The position numbers and the translations under genes are program-made. From Capillidium heterosporum (taxonomy: Eukaryota; Entomophthoromycota; Entomophthoromycetes; Entomophthorales; Capillidiaceae): 64,000 nt of DNA. The stretch spans positions 434,001-498,000 of the forward strand of contig WBMQ01000013.1 of the NCBI GenBank assembly GCA_016630905.1. The letters are read 5' to 3'. The notes below the pieces were generated by a model that had not been told where the DNA came from, did no database searches, and saw only the letters and a list, made by a program, of their open reading frames with translations. The number at the start of each line of letters is the position of its first letter. Within the stretch, counting starts at the first letter, position 1. Below are positions 45,771 through 57,639 of this stretch, in pieces.

Positions 45771-47237
45771 ATGAGCTTGAGAGAGAAGTTACAGGAGAAC
45801 CATCTCCAGCAAAAGATGAGCTTGACGTTCGAGGCTGTAATACCGAGCCAGCTCCCCATAAGTTTCTGCAACGTTAACAGTTTATTTTTACCCTTCAAGC
45901 CCAACTACTACTCAACTTCGAGTAACAATCTAAACTTACTGAAATGGTTCAAGAGCATCCAAGTCTACTTTGAAACTCAGCACAAGTACTACATCTCCAA
46001 GTTCGATCCCAATCTGACACCGCCTTCCAGTACTGACAGAAATCCCAAGAGTTTCGACATACCGCTGGTCTGTGAGTTGGATATCGATTTCACCGATACC
46101 TTACAGACCCTTTTGGATAAGGTTAAGCTGTTAAAGGAGAATGGAGCAAGTGCAGTTATAGTTGAAAATGCCTACTACTTGAAGTCGAACCCGTACCACG
46201 ATCGCCTAATAGTAGGTACTACCAAATTTCAAACCTTTGTAAAAGGTATAAGAGATCTTTTTACCGACTTGACCATTGTAGTCAAACTACACGACACCAG
46301 CATACTGTTTATTGAGGATATCGATGACAAGAACAGCAAGGAATTCGTTATTGGCGCTACAGTCGACGTCAACCCTATACGTAACACGTTACAGATGGCA
46401 CGAGCCATGCATGCCACCGAAGCCGATCTAGTAAGTGTCATTAACTTGTGGCGTAACGAAGCGCAGTTAATGACTTTACCTCAAGCGGTCGAGAAATACG
46501 CCTGCCGCAACTTCAGTAGGGATGAAGCCAAGTCCAAAGTTGAAGCTTGGCGTCAAGCTTGTAAAGGGCTGTCGCTGAGCCAAAGCTTGAGTTTGGCGTA
46601 TGAGCATGGTTTCAATCAATTGTACTTCAACTTAGAGTCGACACGATCCGAATTAGGATACTACCAGGTCCGCAACTCGGTCAAAACTTTAATAGCTAAA
46701 CTGGACCCCATCATATCATACTGCGATGTCATCCTACTGCAGGACGGTAAGGAACCCAACCTCAATTTGATTGCCGCCTTGACCTTCTACCTCAAGCAGA
46801 AGTTCCCCAGCCTAGTACTAGCCTACCAGTACCCGCCATTAGAAGTCGTTGACTTGGACACCGAAAGCTACTTTACCGAGCTCACAAACTTTGCCCAGGA
46901 GTTCTTGAATATGGGTATAACGTGGCAATTGTTGACCTGGCATCCCAAGACGTCCCAGATAATCTCTACTAGTGCTGCTAACTTCCAACAAAGATCCATG
47001 TTCGTTAACGGGTTCGCCAATACTTTGTACAAAATCAAAGAATTTGCTGATAAGACTGAGTTAAGTAAGGACGATAAGGACAAGGTAGCTGCTACTAAAG
47101 CTGCCAAAGCTGCCACTACAACTACCAATGGCACAGACACCGGTAAGAAGGAGATGGACGGTTGGCCAACCTACTACCACGATTTAGTTCAAAAGTTCTT
47201 GAATGACATCGGGACCTACTACTACAACGGCATGTGA
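45771..47237 (+). CDS. Isocitrate-lyase-family paralogue lacking catalytic motifs
   Basis: A 488-residue intronless protein of the isocitrate lyase/PEP mutase superfamily. The clearest matches are in the C-terminal half: YACRNFSRDEAKSKVEAWR, NLESTRSELGYYQVRNSVKT (287-306; family: D.PRTREGYYR...), CDVILLQDGKEPNLN (family: ADLIWMETKTPN), LVLAYQYPPLEV (349-360; family: LAYNLSPSFNW), MGITWQLLTWHP and NFQQRSMFVNGFANTL. The catalytic KKCGH loop is absent: after VIVENAYYLKSN there is only YHDRLIVGTTKF. The NLSPS substrate loop is also changed to YPPLE. An Ala/Lys/Thr linker (about 435-465) interrupts the C-terminus. It is therefore probably not an isocitrate lyase; it may be a regulatory pseudoenzyme or have a new activity. 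Open frame and codon use show it is under selection. Confidence 0.78.
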   Translation: MSLREKLQENHLQQKMSLTFEAVIPSQLPISFCNVNSLFLPFKPNYYSTSSNNLNLLKWFKSIQVYFETQHKYYISKFDPNLTPPSSTDRNPKSFDIPLVCELDIDFTDTLQTLLDKVKLLKENGASAVIVENAYYLKSNPYHDRLIVGTTKFQTFVKGIRDLFTDLTIVVKLHDTSILFIEDIDDKNSKEFVIGATVDVNPIRNTLQMARAMHATEADLVSVINLWRNEAQLMTLPQAVEKYACRNFSRDEAKSKVEAWRQACKGLSLSQSLSLAYEHGFNQLYFNLESTRSELGYYQVRNSVKTLIAKLDPIISYCDVILLQDGKEPNLNLIAALTFYLKQKFPSLVLAYQYPPLEVVDLDTESYFTELTNFAQEFLNMGITWQLLTWHPKTSQIISTSAANFQQRSMFVNGFANTLYKIKEFADKTELSKDDKDKVAATKAAKAATTTTNGTDTGKKEMDGWPTYYHDLVQKFLNDIGTYYYNGM

Positions 47238-48336
47238 GTATCCTTTTTATTTTAGTTTTGCAATTTCTTTTTACTTTTTCTATCATTCCCTATCCCACTT
47301 TAGTTTTCACTTTTTTTTACATTGTACCAAAAGTAAGTTGTACTTACATCAAGATACCACCTCTATTTCTTTCCAAAGTTTTGTATAGGATGTAGACTGA
47401 CGTTTAGATCTTTAATGACGGAAGTGTAAACTGTTAAGTGGTCTTTTGAACATAATATAATAAATATGTATCGATCTTTAAACAATATATGTAAATTTTA
47501 AAGTTTTGTATTTTGGTCTACTTTAAATCTATAGGAATTATAATGTATATTGGCTTATATCTTAGAAAGGCTTGTACAAGGGAAATTCCAATCAACTATC
47601 CCGACAATTACTGTTGTCCATCCCCTTGATATTCAAGTCTTTTAAAGCTGTACTTCCAAGCCATCTTAAATCACCAACTAAAGATTTCAAAGATAGCTTA
47701 AATGGAAATGGTATCTGCCTCAACTGTCTTCTTTAAGCCATAGTGTGCCAGTATTTCCCTATATTGGTGAAATAGACGAATACGAATCTAGAGTTTGTTA
47801 AAAATGCTACTGTTTAACTTTCCAAACTTGAATGTAATGGGGCTTTCTATCTACTTTAGCATTATGTAAATATATTTCGATTTCAGTTTAGACTTTTACT
47901 TGGTACTCAAATAGACTCATCCTTAGTCTTTACTTTGAAAAAATAGGAATCCTGGATGATAAGTGGTGTTGTAAAGGAGGGTTTATCAATGGTTTGGGAA
48001 TAGCACCGTAGCTGTTGCGTTTTTATTTGTAGACAATGATGGTTTTCTATAATACGAGCAAGCCCTAATTTTCGACCATTATCTGCGCGCCCTTTTGGAA
48101 TGCTGCTCTGATTGTAGTATATCGCTTCATATCATTTAAATATCATTGAAGATTTGATGATATAAATACTGACCAGAGTAGTTTTGAAAATTTATCAGAA
48201 TGACGATGGTTTTTAGCAAAAAAATGCAGTTCTACCTAGTAAAAAGTAGCCAATCGATTTCCTACAAAATATTTTCAAAGAATAAAGTGAGAAAAGCTGT
48301 CAAAAATTTACTCTACCTTTTCGAAGTTTAACAAAG
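47238..48336. other. Intergenic
   Basis: Spacer with the La promoter. No gene seen. Confidence 0.5.
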
Positions 48337-49633
48337 ATGTCCGACGCCTTAACCAGAGAAGAGACCTCCGTCCTACGCCAACTTGAGTTCTATTTCAATG
48401 ACTACAACCTCAAGCGCGACAGCTTTTTAAAAGAGAAAATGGCCGCAAATGACAACAAGGTATCTTTGGACGCTCTTTTGACGTTCAACAAGTTGAAGAA
48501 GTTCAACATCGAAATCTTGCAGAAAGTGATCCCCTATTCGACCGACCTTTTAACTTTGAGTGAGGATAAACTCAGTGTAACTCGCAAGAACATGCCTGAT
48601 AGCTTGGATTTTGACCAAGAAGAGGCTGATAACCGAACCATCTATTTCAAAAATTTTAAAGATGGCAATAACGGACCCGAAGATACCTACCGTGACAACA
48701 TCGCCAATTTCTTGGCTACCAAATACGAAGCATTGTGCGAAGCCAAGGGAGCTGCCTTTAGGGAAGAGATGGAGGCTGGATTTGTACCTACCTTGTCCTT
48801 CACTAAGCCAGTCGTTAGAGTTAACCTCACCTACACCGATAAGAAGCATCCCAGAAGGTTTAATGTAATATAGTACTTTTTCATACACTAATATTTTTAG
48901 TCTCATGCTTTTGTCGAGTTAATCAATGAAAAAGTCGCAAAAGCCATTTTAGCGGACCACAACGAATCCAACTACGAAGCTAAGGGTTTAACTCTCAAGC
49001 TCAAATCAAAGTAAGCATCCATTTTTTCACCACTAATTTTGAATTTTTAGGAAAGATAAAGAGATTAGTGATATCCGAAAGCTTGAGGAAAATAAGAAGG
49101 CAAACATGCTTCTTAGCAACATGTGCAAGTTTGTAGTTGAAAGTGACAACAATGTAGAGTTGGACGCCGAAACAAAGTCGGAAGTTACTAAATTCTTCTT
49201 CACTCAAGCCAACAAAAGCAAGGGTAAAGCTATTGTCCACTATGGATCATCCACTGGAACCGCTACCCCAACCAACGTCTATGTCTACATGACCAAAGTG
49301 CACGCTATTAAAGCTTTCGAAAGCAAATATGCCAGTCAGCCCCTCGAAATTCCCATCACTAAGGATGATAATAAGGTACAGTTGAAACTAGTCTGGGCTA
49401 CCTTGGACCAGGCCGAATTGGATTCTGTCCTACCCCAGTTCAAAGTTCCCGCTCTTATGGAGCAGCAGTGGTTCAAGGCATTTGGTGAACGTAAGAGGGC
49501 TGAAAGATTCACCAACAACTCCAAGAAACGAGCTTTGAAGACGGAAGACGCTACCCAAGAACCAGCTGAGAAGAAAGCTGCCACCAACGGTACCTCCGAG
49601 GTTGAGACTACTGAGACTGTCAATGATGCTTAA
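48337..49633 (+). CDS. LHP1: La protein (LHP1/SSB), RNA chaperone
   Basis: La-motif protein that binds the UUU-3'OH ends of new Pol III transcripts such as pre-tRNAs. The La motif occupies about residues 8-95: VLRQLEFYFNDYNLKRDSFL, KVSLDALLTFNKLKKF, LSEDKLSVTRK. An RRM follows (TIYFKNF...AFVELINEKVAKAILADH). A second RRM-like region (about 235-340) precedes a Lys/Glu-rich tail with a KKRALK basic cluster (probable nuclear signal). Exons: 48337-48864, 48901-49010, 49051-49633; 406 residues. No breaks. Confidence 0.92.
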
Positions 49634-51385
49634 CTTAAAAATACACTTGTTGATTATATCTGTTCTACTTTTGATCTTATTGTTTTTAGCAAGTTGTTCT
49701 AAAATTTTGGTATGAGTTATAAAGTCTATAGTTTCAATTCATGGATCGATCAGTTTACTGGTAAGGTTTTACTTTTCTTTGACCAATAGCTTTATTTTTA
49801 TAAAAGTATTTATGGCAAAGAATTGTTGATAGGATAATACGATGTAAATATATATATTTGCAAGAGCACTATAATAACAGGATGATAAATTTATGTCAAA
49901 CATCAATATAAAATTAGAATATAACTCACGAAATACAATTGATGGAAGGTATGGTTGCTTAACTACTAATGTAGAGCTAGCTGTATATTGCATTTAAATA
50001 AATTATACTCTAATTTCCGAATACTTCCAAGACAAAGAAATGTATGTTTTTGCCCATATACAAAGCATATTACTAATTGAACTATATCGCTAATATTTGT
50101 AGAATTACTAGACCTGAATATATCTAACCTTAAAAGACAGCATATTATCCGATGATATATTCCAGCCATTTCACCATCATTACAAGTGCATTTGAACTAC
50201 TCCATAATTGCAATCCAGATCCTCTTCCCTTCAGCATCCATCTAAATTTTCAAACTAAGGGTTTTGGCAGTAGACACTAGACCTTGCTCTCCATTTGATC
50301 TATTTTTAACTAAACTCAGGTAAAGGATGAGAGATAGTATGAAAAAGGGGACCGGTCATTATGGCAAAAACTAAGGACGATATATTAACCCGATATGTGA
50401 CAAAGTACTTTGGGTAATGGAAATTAGAGTTCATTACGGTTAAACCTTTACTTTTAGTAAGCGGTGGCGTCATACTTCCTATCAAAAGAGTAGCTATCAG
50501 TAATAACCGACATCAAGCCAGCCCATCAGATCCCTTTGACATGGTGCACCTGACCGGAAGATTAAATTTGAGCCAATCTCGATAAGGCTAAGATGAGGCA
50601 TGACCAAAATTTTGCTTTGGAATTTGATGGGAAATGGTGTGATCCAATCATCCATCCTTCCCTTGGACTTTTTTGTAAAAACTCCTTTTCCAAAGTTTTC
50701 ATTTGAACATAAACTGGTTCCCACCTTGCTTTCATCCTTACTTTCATGCCAACCCTTTTGCTCTAGCCAAAGTTTGCTGTATAAAACTGGACCAAGGTCG
50801 TTAGTAGGAATTCAATTTTTGTAAATATACGTTTAAAGTACTTTATCTCCTCAGTATCACCGATAGAACAGCTCAGCCAAGGTAATATATTTTTAGCTTT
50901 TGAACTTTGTTGGTGGTAGTATTATTTTTTCTTGTATCATTTACCGATAAAGTTTTGAATCGACACCACATTTGAACGGCCATCTTTTTCATTTGTTTTA
51001 TCGACACTTATATAGCTTTAGATGGCTAGGGTTGTATAGTTTACCTTTACTAATGCTTGAAGTTGCAACTATCGATCTTTGTACTTTACCTTACTTGGAT
51101 CGACTCCTGTATCGTAGGACCCTTTCAGATCTACCTTTATAGCTCAAAGGCTTTATAGGCTTCTATTTAAAACTTCTATTTAAAGGATTGGTTCATATGT
51201 TTTCAGCATTACTTTTCACTTGCCTAGTAGCTTTGATGATTATCTTTTCTTTTCTAACCCTTTGATTTACGGCTTTATCACAATTATCATCAGCCAGTTT
51301 CTAACTTTTCTATTGTAGTGTATCAATAATCAATAAATCAAGAGAAGAGCTTCAAACCTTTGTTTATATATCGAATATTACAGTT
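49634..51385. other. Intergenic
   Basis: About 1.75 kb, AT-rich. Frames at 50497-50824 on both strands look random. Nothing recognised. Confidence 0.45.
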
Positions 51386-54068
51386 ATGATCCATAACCAA
51401 GAGCTAGCCGACGATGAGAACTTTTTAAGTGATTTCGAAGGCTCATCCCTCACTTCGGTCAGCAGTTGTGATTTGACCTCCTCTGACAATTCATCAACGA
51501 TTCAAGAAGCACCATCGCAAACCACAACATCAATAATGGAGGATTCTTCGCCATCCACTCAAATACCAACCCCTGCGATCAAAACCAAAGTCAAAGGTAA
51601 AGGTAAAAGTAAGAATAAGGTTTTCGATGAGGACAAACCTAGCTTCAATCTCTCTGGCAGTTCAACCGACCTAGTCTCTGATTGGGGGTCTACGAAGGAC
51701 GACGCTGAGTCTATCATTGAACCCATAAGTAAGAGCACCGTTTTAAGGAAATCTCGGTCTCGGTCCAACACCAACTCAACCGATTCCACCTTGACATCAA
51801 TTAGCTCGGATGGTGATACACCTGGAAACCAGGCTCCAACCTCCAATGCCAAGCAGATGAGTAAGCGGCTTAACTTGCGTACCAACTTAGATCTAGCCAA
51901 CCCCAACATGCGGGATCGGGCTGGCCGTAGTCAGCTATTCAGATACGCCGAGAAAGGTGATTTTGAATCCTGCAAAAAGTTAGTTGCCGTCAATGCCGAC
52001 GTAAATCTAACCGATAATGCCGGGTGGTATCCCCTTCATCTTGCTTGTTCAGGCGGTTACTCTGACATTGTAGAATTGTTGGTAAAAAACGGTGCTGATA
52101 TTAATGCTCGAGGTTCCAATATCCGTAAGACCCCACTGCATGACGCTGCTGAGACTGGTGACAAGGAGACTGTACGTATATTGTTAAAGTACGGGGCCGA
52201 TCCCTTTGCTCGTAATAGCGATGGTGAATCCGTCTTGGACTCTTGTACTCAACCCGATTGCATCGCTATGCTTAAAAGGCGTATCGATCAGGCCAAGGCC
52301 ATCAACCAGATTAACGCTGTTGGGCAAAGCAAGCTGCACATCGCCTGCGCCTCCGATTCGGTAAAGAATGTGAATGAACTTTTAAAGCTTGGGGCTGACG
52401 TCAACGCCATCGACTCAATCTCCTACTCTCCTTTACACTGCTCGGTCAAGCGAGGTAGTTTAGATATCATATCGGCTTTGTTGAAGCATGGTGCCCTTCC
52501 CAACCAAAAGGATCGTGATGGAAACACCCCCTTACACTTGGCTTGTATGCTCAACAAACTTCAGGTCGTTGAACTTCTATTGAAGGGAGGTGCTTCAGCC
52601 CTTGTATCGGAATTTGGCCAATCAGCTACCTTACGAGTTGACTACCAACGAGAATATTACCGAAGTTGTTAGAGATCACATAATCACGTCGTCAACTGGC
52701 GTAATGGATATGGACAACCTACTGCCGCGGCCCATCTCCAAGTCTTCGACGTTGCAACCTGACCCTTCGAGTTCGAGCTCAAAATCATTGCCGGAACCAA
52801 ATTTGACATCTGACAAATCTCCCTTTAATAGCAATAGTAGCAAGAGACATCAACGTAAAGTGTCGCCCAACGCCATTGGGATCGATGATACTGGTAACTG
52901 CTTGGATAATATTAATTTATACTAACCTCAATACTTATAATCTTAGGTTTAGCTAAAACTCAAGGCAAATCTTTAAAACGTAAAGAGGGTGGTACCCAGC
53001 TTGTCCTCCCACAAGCGATCCAACTCCAACACCAAGTCCAACGTAACAGTACCCTCCATTAATGGTAAAAATAATGGGACCCACGAACCAGTATCCTCCC
53101 TTGAACCTACATGTACTTTATCTACGTTAAACCCGGTACCCGACTTTACCCAGCAGGACGGTGACCTACCTCTAGAGGCCCAAAATCTTATCAAAAAAGC
53201 TTTAGGCTTCAGTCCCATCTACTGCGTCAAGCTGTCCGAGTTCCCATCTCGCGGTTTCTTAGCTTTGGACTTCCAACTACAGCACTTCCTACAACTCCCG
53301 GACCAACCCGGTATAATCTTCAAATTGTATCCTGGCCTCACCAAGTTCGAATTGACACAACAGCACAAGGAACGTATGTGGCCCGCCATGCGCAGCTTAC
53401 TAAAGATGAACCGAGAATTCCCAACCAGTAAGAAATCGATGCAGTATAAAGAGTTTATGGCTAGGGAGCTTTACTTTGTGAGATTTAGAGAGATTTTGAG
53501 AGTGCTGAAGCGAGATTACCCACCATTCTACAAGGTTGTTGAGAAGGTTGCCTTTGACATTAACTACCGAGCCTCAAGAACTGACCCTGGTCCGGACCTT
53601 GGTGGCGATATTGGGTTCTTTGCTAAGGAGTTCTGCCCCAGCCCCAAGCTCGTCAACGCAAATGCACCACCTCTATCTTTGAATTCGATGTCGGAACCTA
53701 AAGTAGAACTGGAGCCTGGACTGGACGTCGCTACGCTAAATGAATCTATCTTCCCTCCACCAGCACCTGCCTCAGATCTAATCCCCAACCCAACTCTAAA
53801 CGAGCCTGCTCATCCTAATAGGTCGGAGGATAGGCACCAACGTCTCCAACAGCGTCGTACTCAACTGCTCGAACTTACTAAACGTCTTGACTACGTCGGC
53901 CCTCCAAGATTTGTACGTAACGTCAGCAAGTTCCTGGAGAAAGCACCCCAGTTCAATCCCAGACCCGACCTACCGTTGGAGGAGGCCGTCAAAATCTTCG
54001 TTCGACGACCAAATGCTGCAATTTCCGCTTTCACTCCCACCTCCACTTCGATACCTGAATCGAGGTAG
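51386..54068 (+). CDS. Ankyrin-repeat protein resembling Hos4 (Set3-complex type)
   Basis: About 875 residues after correction. The N-terminal 180 residues are Ser/Thr-rich with a basic KVKGKGKSKNK patch. Seven or so ankyrin repeats follow (GWYPLHLACSGGYSDIVELL, KTPLHDAAETGDKETVRILL, YSPLHCSVKRGSLDIISALL, NTPLHLACMLNKLQVVELLL). After a linker, a C-terminal helical domain contains LDFQLQHFLQLP, RMWPAMRSLLKMNR and ELYFVRFREILRVLKRDYPP. This layout matches the Hos4 subunit of the Set3 histone deacetylase complex. Exons 51386-52893 and 52947-54068. Two extra-base frame changes are needed: the CCC at 52599-52601 (GGASAL then YRNLANQLPYEL) and the GGG at 52987-52989 (KRKE then VVPSLSSHKRS). Its assignment to Hos4 is inference. 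Confidence 0.75.
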
Positions 54069-55558
54069 CTGACTCAAACTGGTTCAGCTTTTTCTCACCT
54101 TTACTTCTATGACCTAATTATCTACTAATACTTTTACCGCCTTTTTGATGTGGGGAGTTATTTGTCCTCCAATATGAAGGTACCTTGCCCAACTGTTGCC
54201 TTATAGTTTGTATGAAATGTGTATTCCATTTATCTTTTTATAAATTTTACTTATCCGTACGTTTACCTTGAGTTGCTACATTACTGTTGTTATTACTCTA
54301 AATAATAAATGCTATTGACTTTTTATATTAAGATTTATGTTCTTAGGGATTTATCCTTTATCTTTCTAGATCGTATTTGAATATATAGGATTGGTTGGTA
54401 GTTTTTGTAAATTGAAATTGAGAGATTTAAGGGTAAGGTCATTTTCCCAACAATCTACAAAGATTTAACTATGAACCACCATATGTGATATCCAAAAGTA
54501 GCTCTGAAAGGATGTGTGAGCTTGCCAAGCTGAAAATTGATAGGGAGGTAGGACTTAGTTTGAAATGTTATTCAATAGCGTATGATAGATATAAAGCCTA
54601 TTTTAAAAGAATATGATCCTAATCGATGGTGCTGATAGTTTTGAAGTTAGAGTTTTTAAGTTTGTGAAGTGTCTTGTAGCACTGTCTAAATGCCAGGCAG
54701 CACAGAATTAAACTCTTAATATCTAATAGTTGGAATAAGAACTTAGGGATCTAGTTTTAAATACTAAAATTTATATGTCAGAGAATATATATCAAAATCA
54801 ATATTTATTAGTTTACTCTAAGCCCAATACTGTCTTTACTTTATTACCTGGCGAAACGTACTTTTCGATAAGACAGGCTTTAAGACTTAAAAATTAGCTT
54901 ACATATTTAATTTAGTACAGGTGAATGTTGATTTGGATACCTATACATTGATTTTTACTATATTGTACATATTGAGTATACGAGTCTATAATAAACTAAA
55001 CATGTTATAAAATCAATAGGTAAATCTTATTATAATAAATATAGTATATTTCATTAGCTAATGACTTGAACTCTTACATAAACTGAAATTTCATTTACTA
55101 TATTATTCATATCTGAAATATAAAGGATAAGGATTTACTTTTTACTGTTAATGCAAATGTATTTTAACTGTAAAAATTAGCTTCAAAAATGAGAAATTAA
55201 AGCAAAGAGAATCTCTCAAGACTGTAACAAAAATCTCTACGAGAATAAACAAAACTTAACTTTACTACAAAAATAAAGCTAATAGACAAAGAATTGTATA
55301 TATGTAAACCTTACTTTATATCCCATCAGTCCTTCCTAAAAATTCCTCAACGCATCTCTCCTTTCCATTTGAACAACTCTTATAAACAAAAATATAAAAT
55401 TCCAAAGCCAATTAAACTTATCTTCTCAATTACGTAAAACCATCCAATGATTGAACTTTACCAACACAAATCAAATAGTTGTGTCATAATTTGGCTTATT
55501 TCAAACTGAAAGAAAACCAAGATACACTTGCTTTATCAAGAGAGTAAAGAGTATCACA
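54069..55558. other. Intergenic
   Basis: About 1.5 kb of AT-rich spacer. Nothing recognised. Confidence 0.5.
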
Positions 55559-55936
55559 ATGCAATATTTAGACAACTGGATAAAGAAGAATCAGTCCACC
55601 ACCACTATACTATTAAGTTTCCTGTCAATACTAACTTTAGAGTTTGCACTTCTAGTAGCTACCTTTTCGACTTTGGTACAGAATTACCTAACTTCGAATT
55701 ACTCACAACTGTTTAATACGGTATTCAACTGGAATATCTATATCAGTTGGGGTTTGGTGATCATTTTGCATAGCTTGGAAGTGGTTTACTTTTTAAATAG
55801 AGGCAGTAAGTTGAACTACAGCATTATTAAGTTGATGGGTTTGGGATTAGGTGTGTTATTGATTGGGTTCCCGGTTCTGTTGGCTGGTCTTAAGTTCGAT
55901 GAAGATATTAAGGATGAGGGTAAGAAATCGAAATAA
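55559..55936 (+). CDS. Small four-helix membrane protein (possibly TMEM254/DUF4499-like)
   Basis: A 125-residue protein from ATG 55559 with hydrophobic segments at about 18-38, 56-74, 92-108 and an overlapping fourth, ending in a charged cytosolic-type tail (DEDIKDEGKKSK). The segment SWGLVIILHSLEVVYFL, with H and E in a helix, is reminiscent of the TMEM254/DUF4499 family, but the match is weak. No introns. The charged tail and interrupted hydrophobic pattern argue against chance. Confidence 0.55.
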   Translation: MQYLDNWIKKNQSTTTILLSFLSILTLEFALLVATFSTLVQNYLTSNYSQLFNTVFNWNIYISWGLVIILHSLEVVYFLNRGSKLNYSIIKLMGLGLGVLLIGFPVLLAGLKFDEDIKDEGKKSK

Positions 55937-56278
55937 AGTTTAGATAAATTTACGTATTTCTATTTGTATAATCTCTTATATAAAGAAAATTGTGAAATTA
56001 GCAATACATATAGTTTTGAAAATAGATGTATTTCATTTTATTATTTAATTAACTATTCTTATACTTTAAAGGATCAGAACGAAAATATTTCAACTTTTTT
56101 AAGATATATCCCATTTGAGTCTACGAAAAACGGTAGAGATCTTAACGATACGAGATAGATTCCTAACAAAATAGGAAGTAAAAGTGGCAGATAATAGGCG
56201 TCAAACAGTTGAAGAAAGAGAATTGGCTGTTAGAAAGAAGGGAGGACGTCGACAGTACCTCGATAAAAGCTAAAAGCA
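55937..56278. other. Intergenic with a possible short coding scrap
   Basis: Most is AT-rich. At about 56170-56267 (+) there is a charged open stretch, RRQTVEERELAVRKKGGRRQ, after a TAG that could be a splice acceptor. It could be a terminal exon of an unseen gene or a relic. Confidence 0.3.
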
Positions 56279-57639
56279 TCAAGCCATCCAAAATTCAACG
56301 ACGAAAATCCCAACCAACAACAACCAGAAGTTAATTTCCAGTCTGAAAGCTATAGAGGCACTATCTTTAAAGTAACTGTTGAACCCCTTGTCTATCTGCG
56401 ACGCATTATTAAGTTTATATCCAATTTTCTCCAAGATAGCCAAAGTGTTGGGGCCGAAAGGAGCGGTAGACCAAAGCCCTCGCTCCATGATGACCTTCAA
56501 GACCCCTTTGCCTCGATCCGATTGATACCGCATTAGAGAATCCAACCCATCCTTATAGAGTACATTGTCGACATGAGATACCGAAGATCCCGGCTTGAAA
56601 GGTACTAAAGAAGTCTCCAATTTAACGTTGCTACCACCTATTGATCTGGAAGTGTAAGTTGGAGCCGTTAGAGAACAACTTAAACAACTCGGTTCCCAGT
56701 AGGTAGCTAGGACTACTCTTGAAATTATCGAGCTCACTACTGGATTTCTTGACTACTTTGTTATTCTTGAACTTGTCCAAGTAGGTGAGCATTGTTTTGT
56801 TGTTGAGTAAGAGAAACTTGTCGAAGATGTAAGGTAAAAAGTTCATCTCCAGCTTACTGTTGTTGATCTCTACGTCGATATAAGGGGTTGTGGAGTTCAA
56901 CTTGTAGTAGTCGTTGAAACTGGATACAAAGCCTAACCCGTGCAGCAGCTCGTGGCTGATGACATCCAAGAAACTGTTATGTCGTTCATCCGGTGTAATC
57001 TTCTGATCTATAAAGTAGAATTCGGCCTCCGAGTTGAACTGGGCTATGATATCGTACTTGAGTAGAGATTGCTTGTCTTTGAGTTGAAGTTGGCGATACA
57101 AGGATTGCGGGTATAGATAAATATTGTTGAGTTCGTCCTTTACTTTTAAGTGGCGAGTAGGTCCTGCTTGTCCTATTATGTAATAAAATGGAATAAATGT
57201 AAACATAAAGATATGAATATAAATAATTACCTAAAGTAATACTACCGCTCTTAGTAGGACACATCTTCAAAGTCTTACAGAAAGGCAGGTAGGAAGCAGT
57301 GATGGTAATCTGGCTGTTGAACACTATGACGTTCTCCAGGAAGTTGATGGTCAATTCAAATCCATTCTTAACGGAATCACAAGTTTTCTTACTTTCCAGA
57401 CATAGCAAATCTACAACCACGTTGGAGTTTTTGGACTTTATCTGAGTCGGCTCTAAGCTATCAGTAACTTCCCTCCTCAACAACTTGAGCTCGGAGTTTT
57501 GGTTTGTACATCTACTTGGAACTAACCTATAAGGCTGATGCGAGAAGTCACTGTCATAACAATCCAACTTACTACCCAAAACAATCCAGCTATTTATTAA
57601 GGTTAGTATCAGCAGTTTAAATAGCATCGAATTTGGCAA
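56279..57639 (-). CDS. Secreted, GPI-anchored zincin-like metalloprotease
   Basis: ATG 57637-57639 (alternative four codons in) opens a signal peptide, MLFKLLILTLINSWIVLG. The ectodomain has cysteines near 26, 44, 80, 87, 121 and 127. A zinc-binding HELLHGLGF (about 210-218, preceded by SFLDVIS) gives HExxHxxG, as in zincins. The downstream PGSSVSHVDNVLY and GPNTLAILEKIGY also occur in fungal secreted zincin-like proteins. The C-terminus, INFWLLLVGIFVVEFWMA, is a hydrophobic tail suited to GPI attachment. Exons 57639-57231 and 57172-56279. One extra base is needed at about 56630-56640, where QIN then GGSNVKLETS continues in the next frame. Substrate unknown; probably cell surface. Confidence 0.72.
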
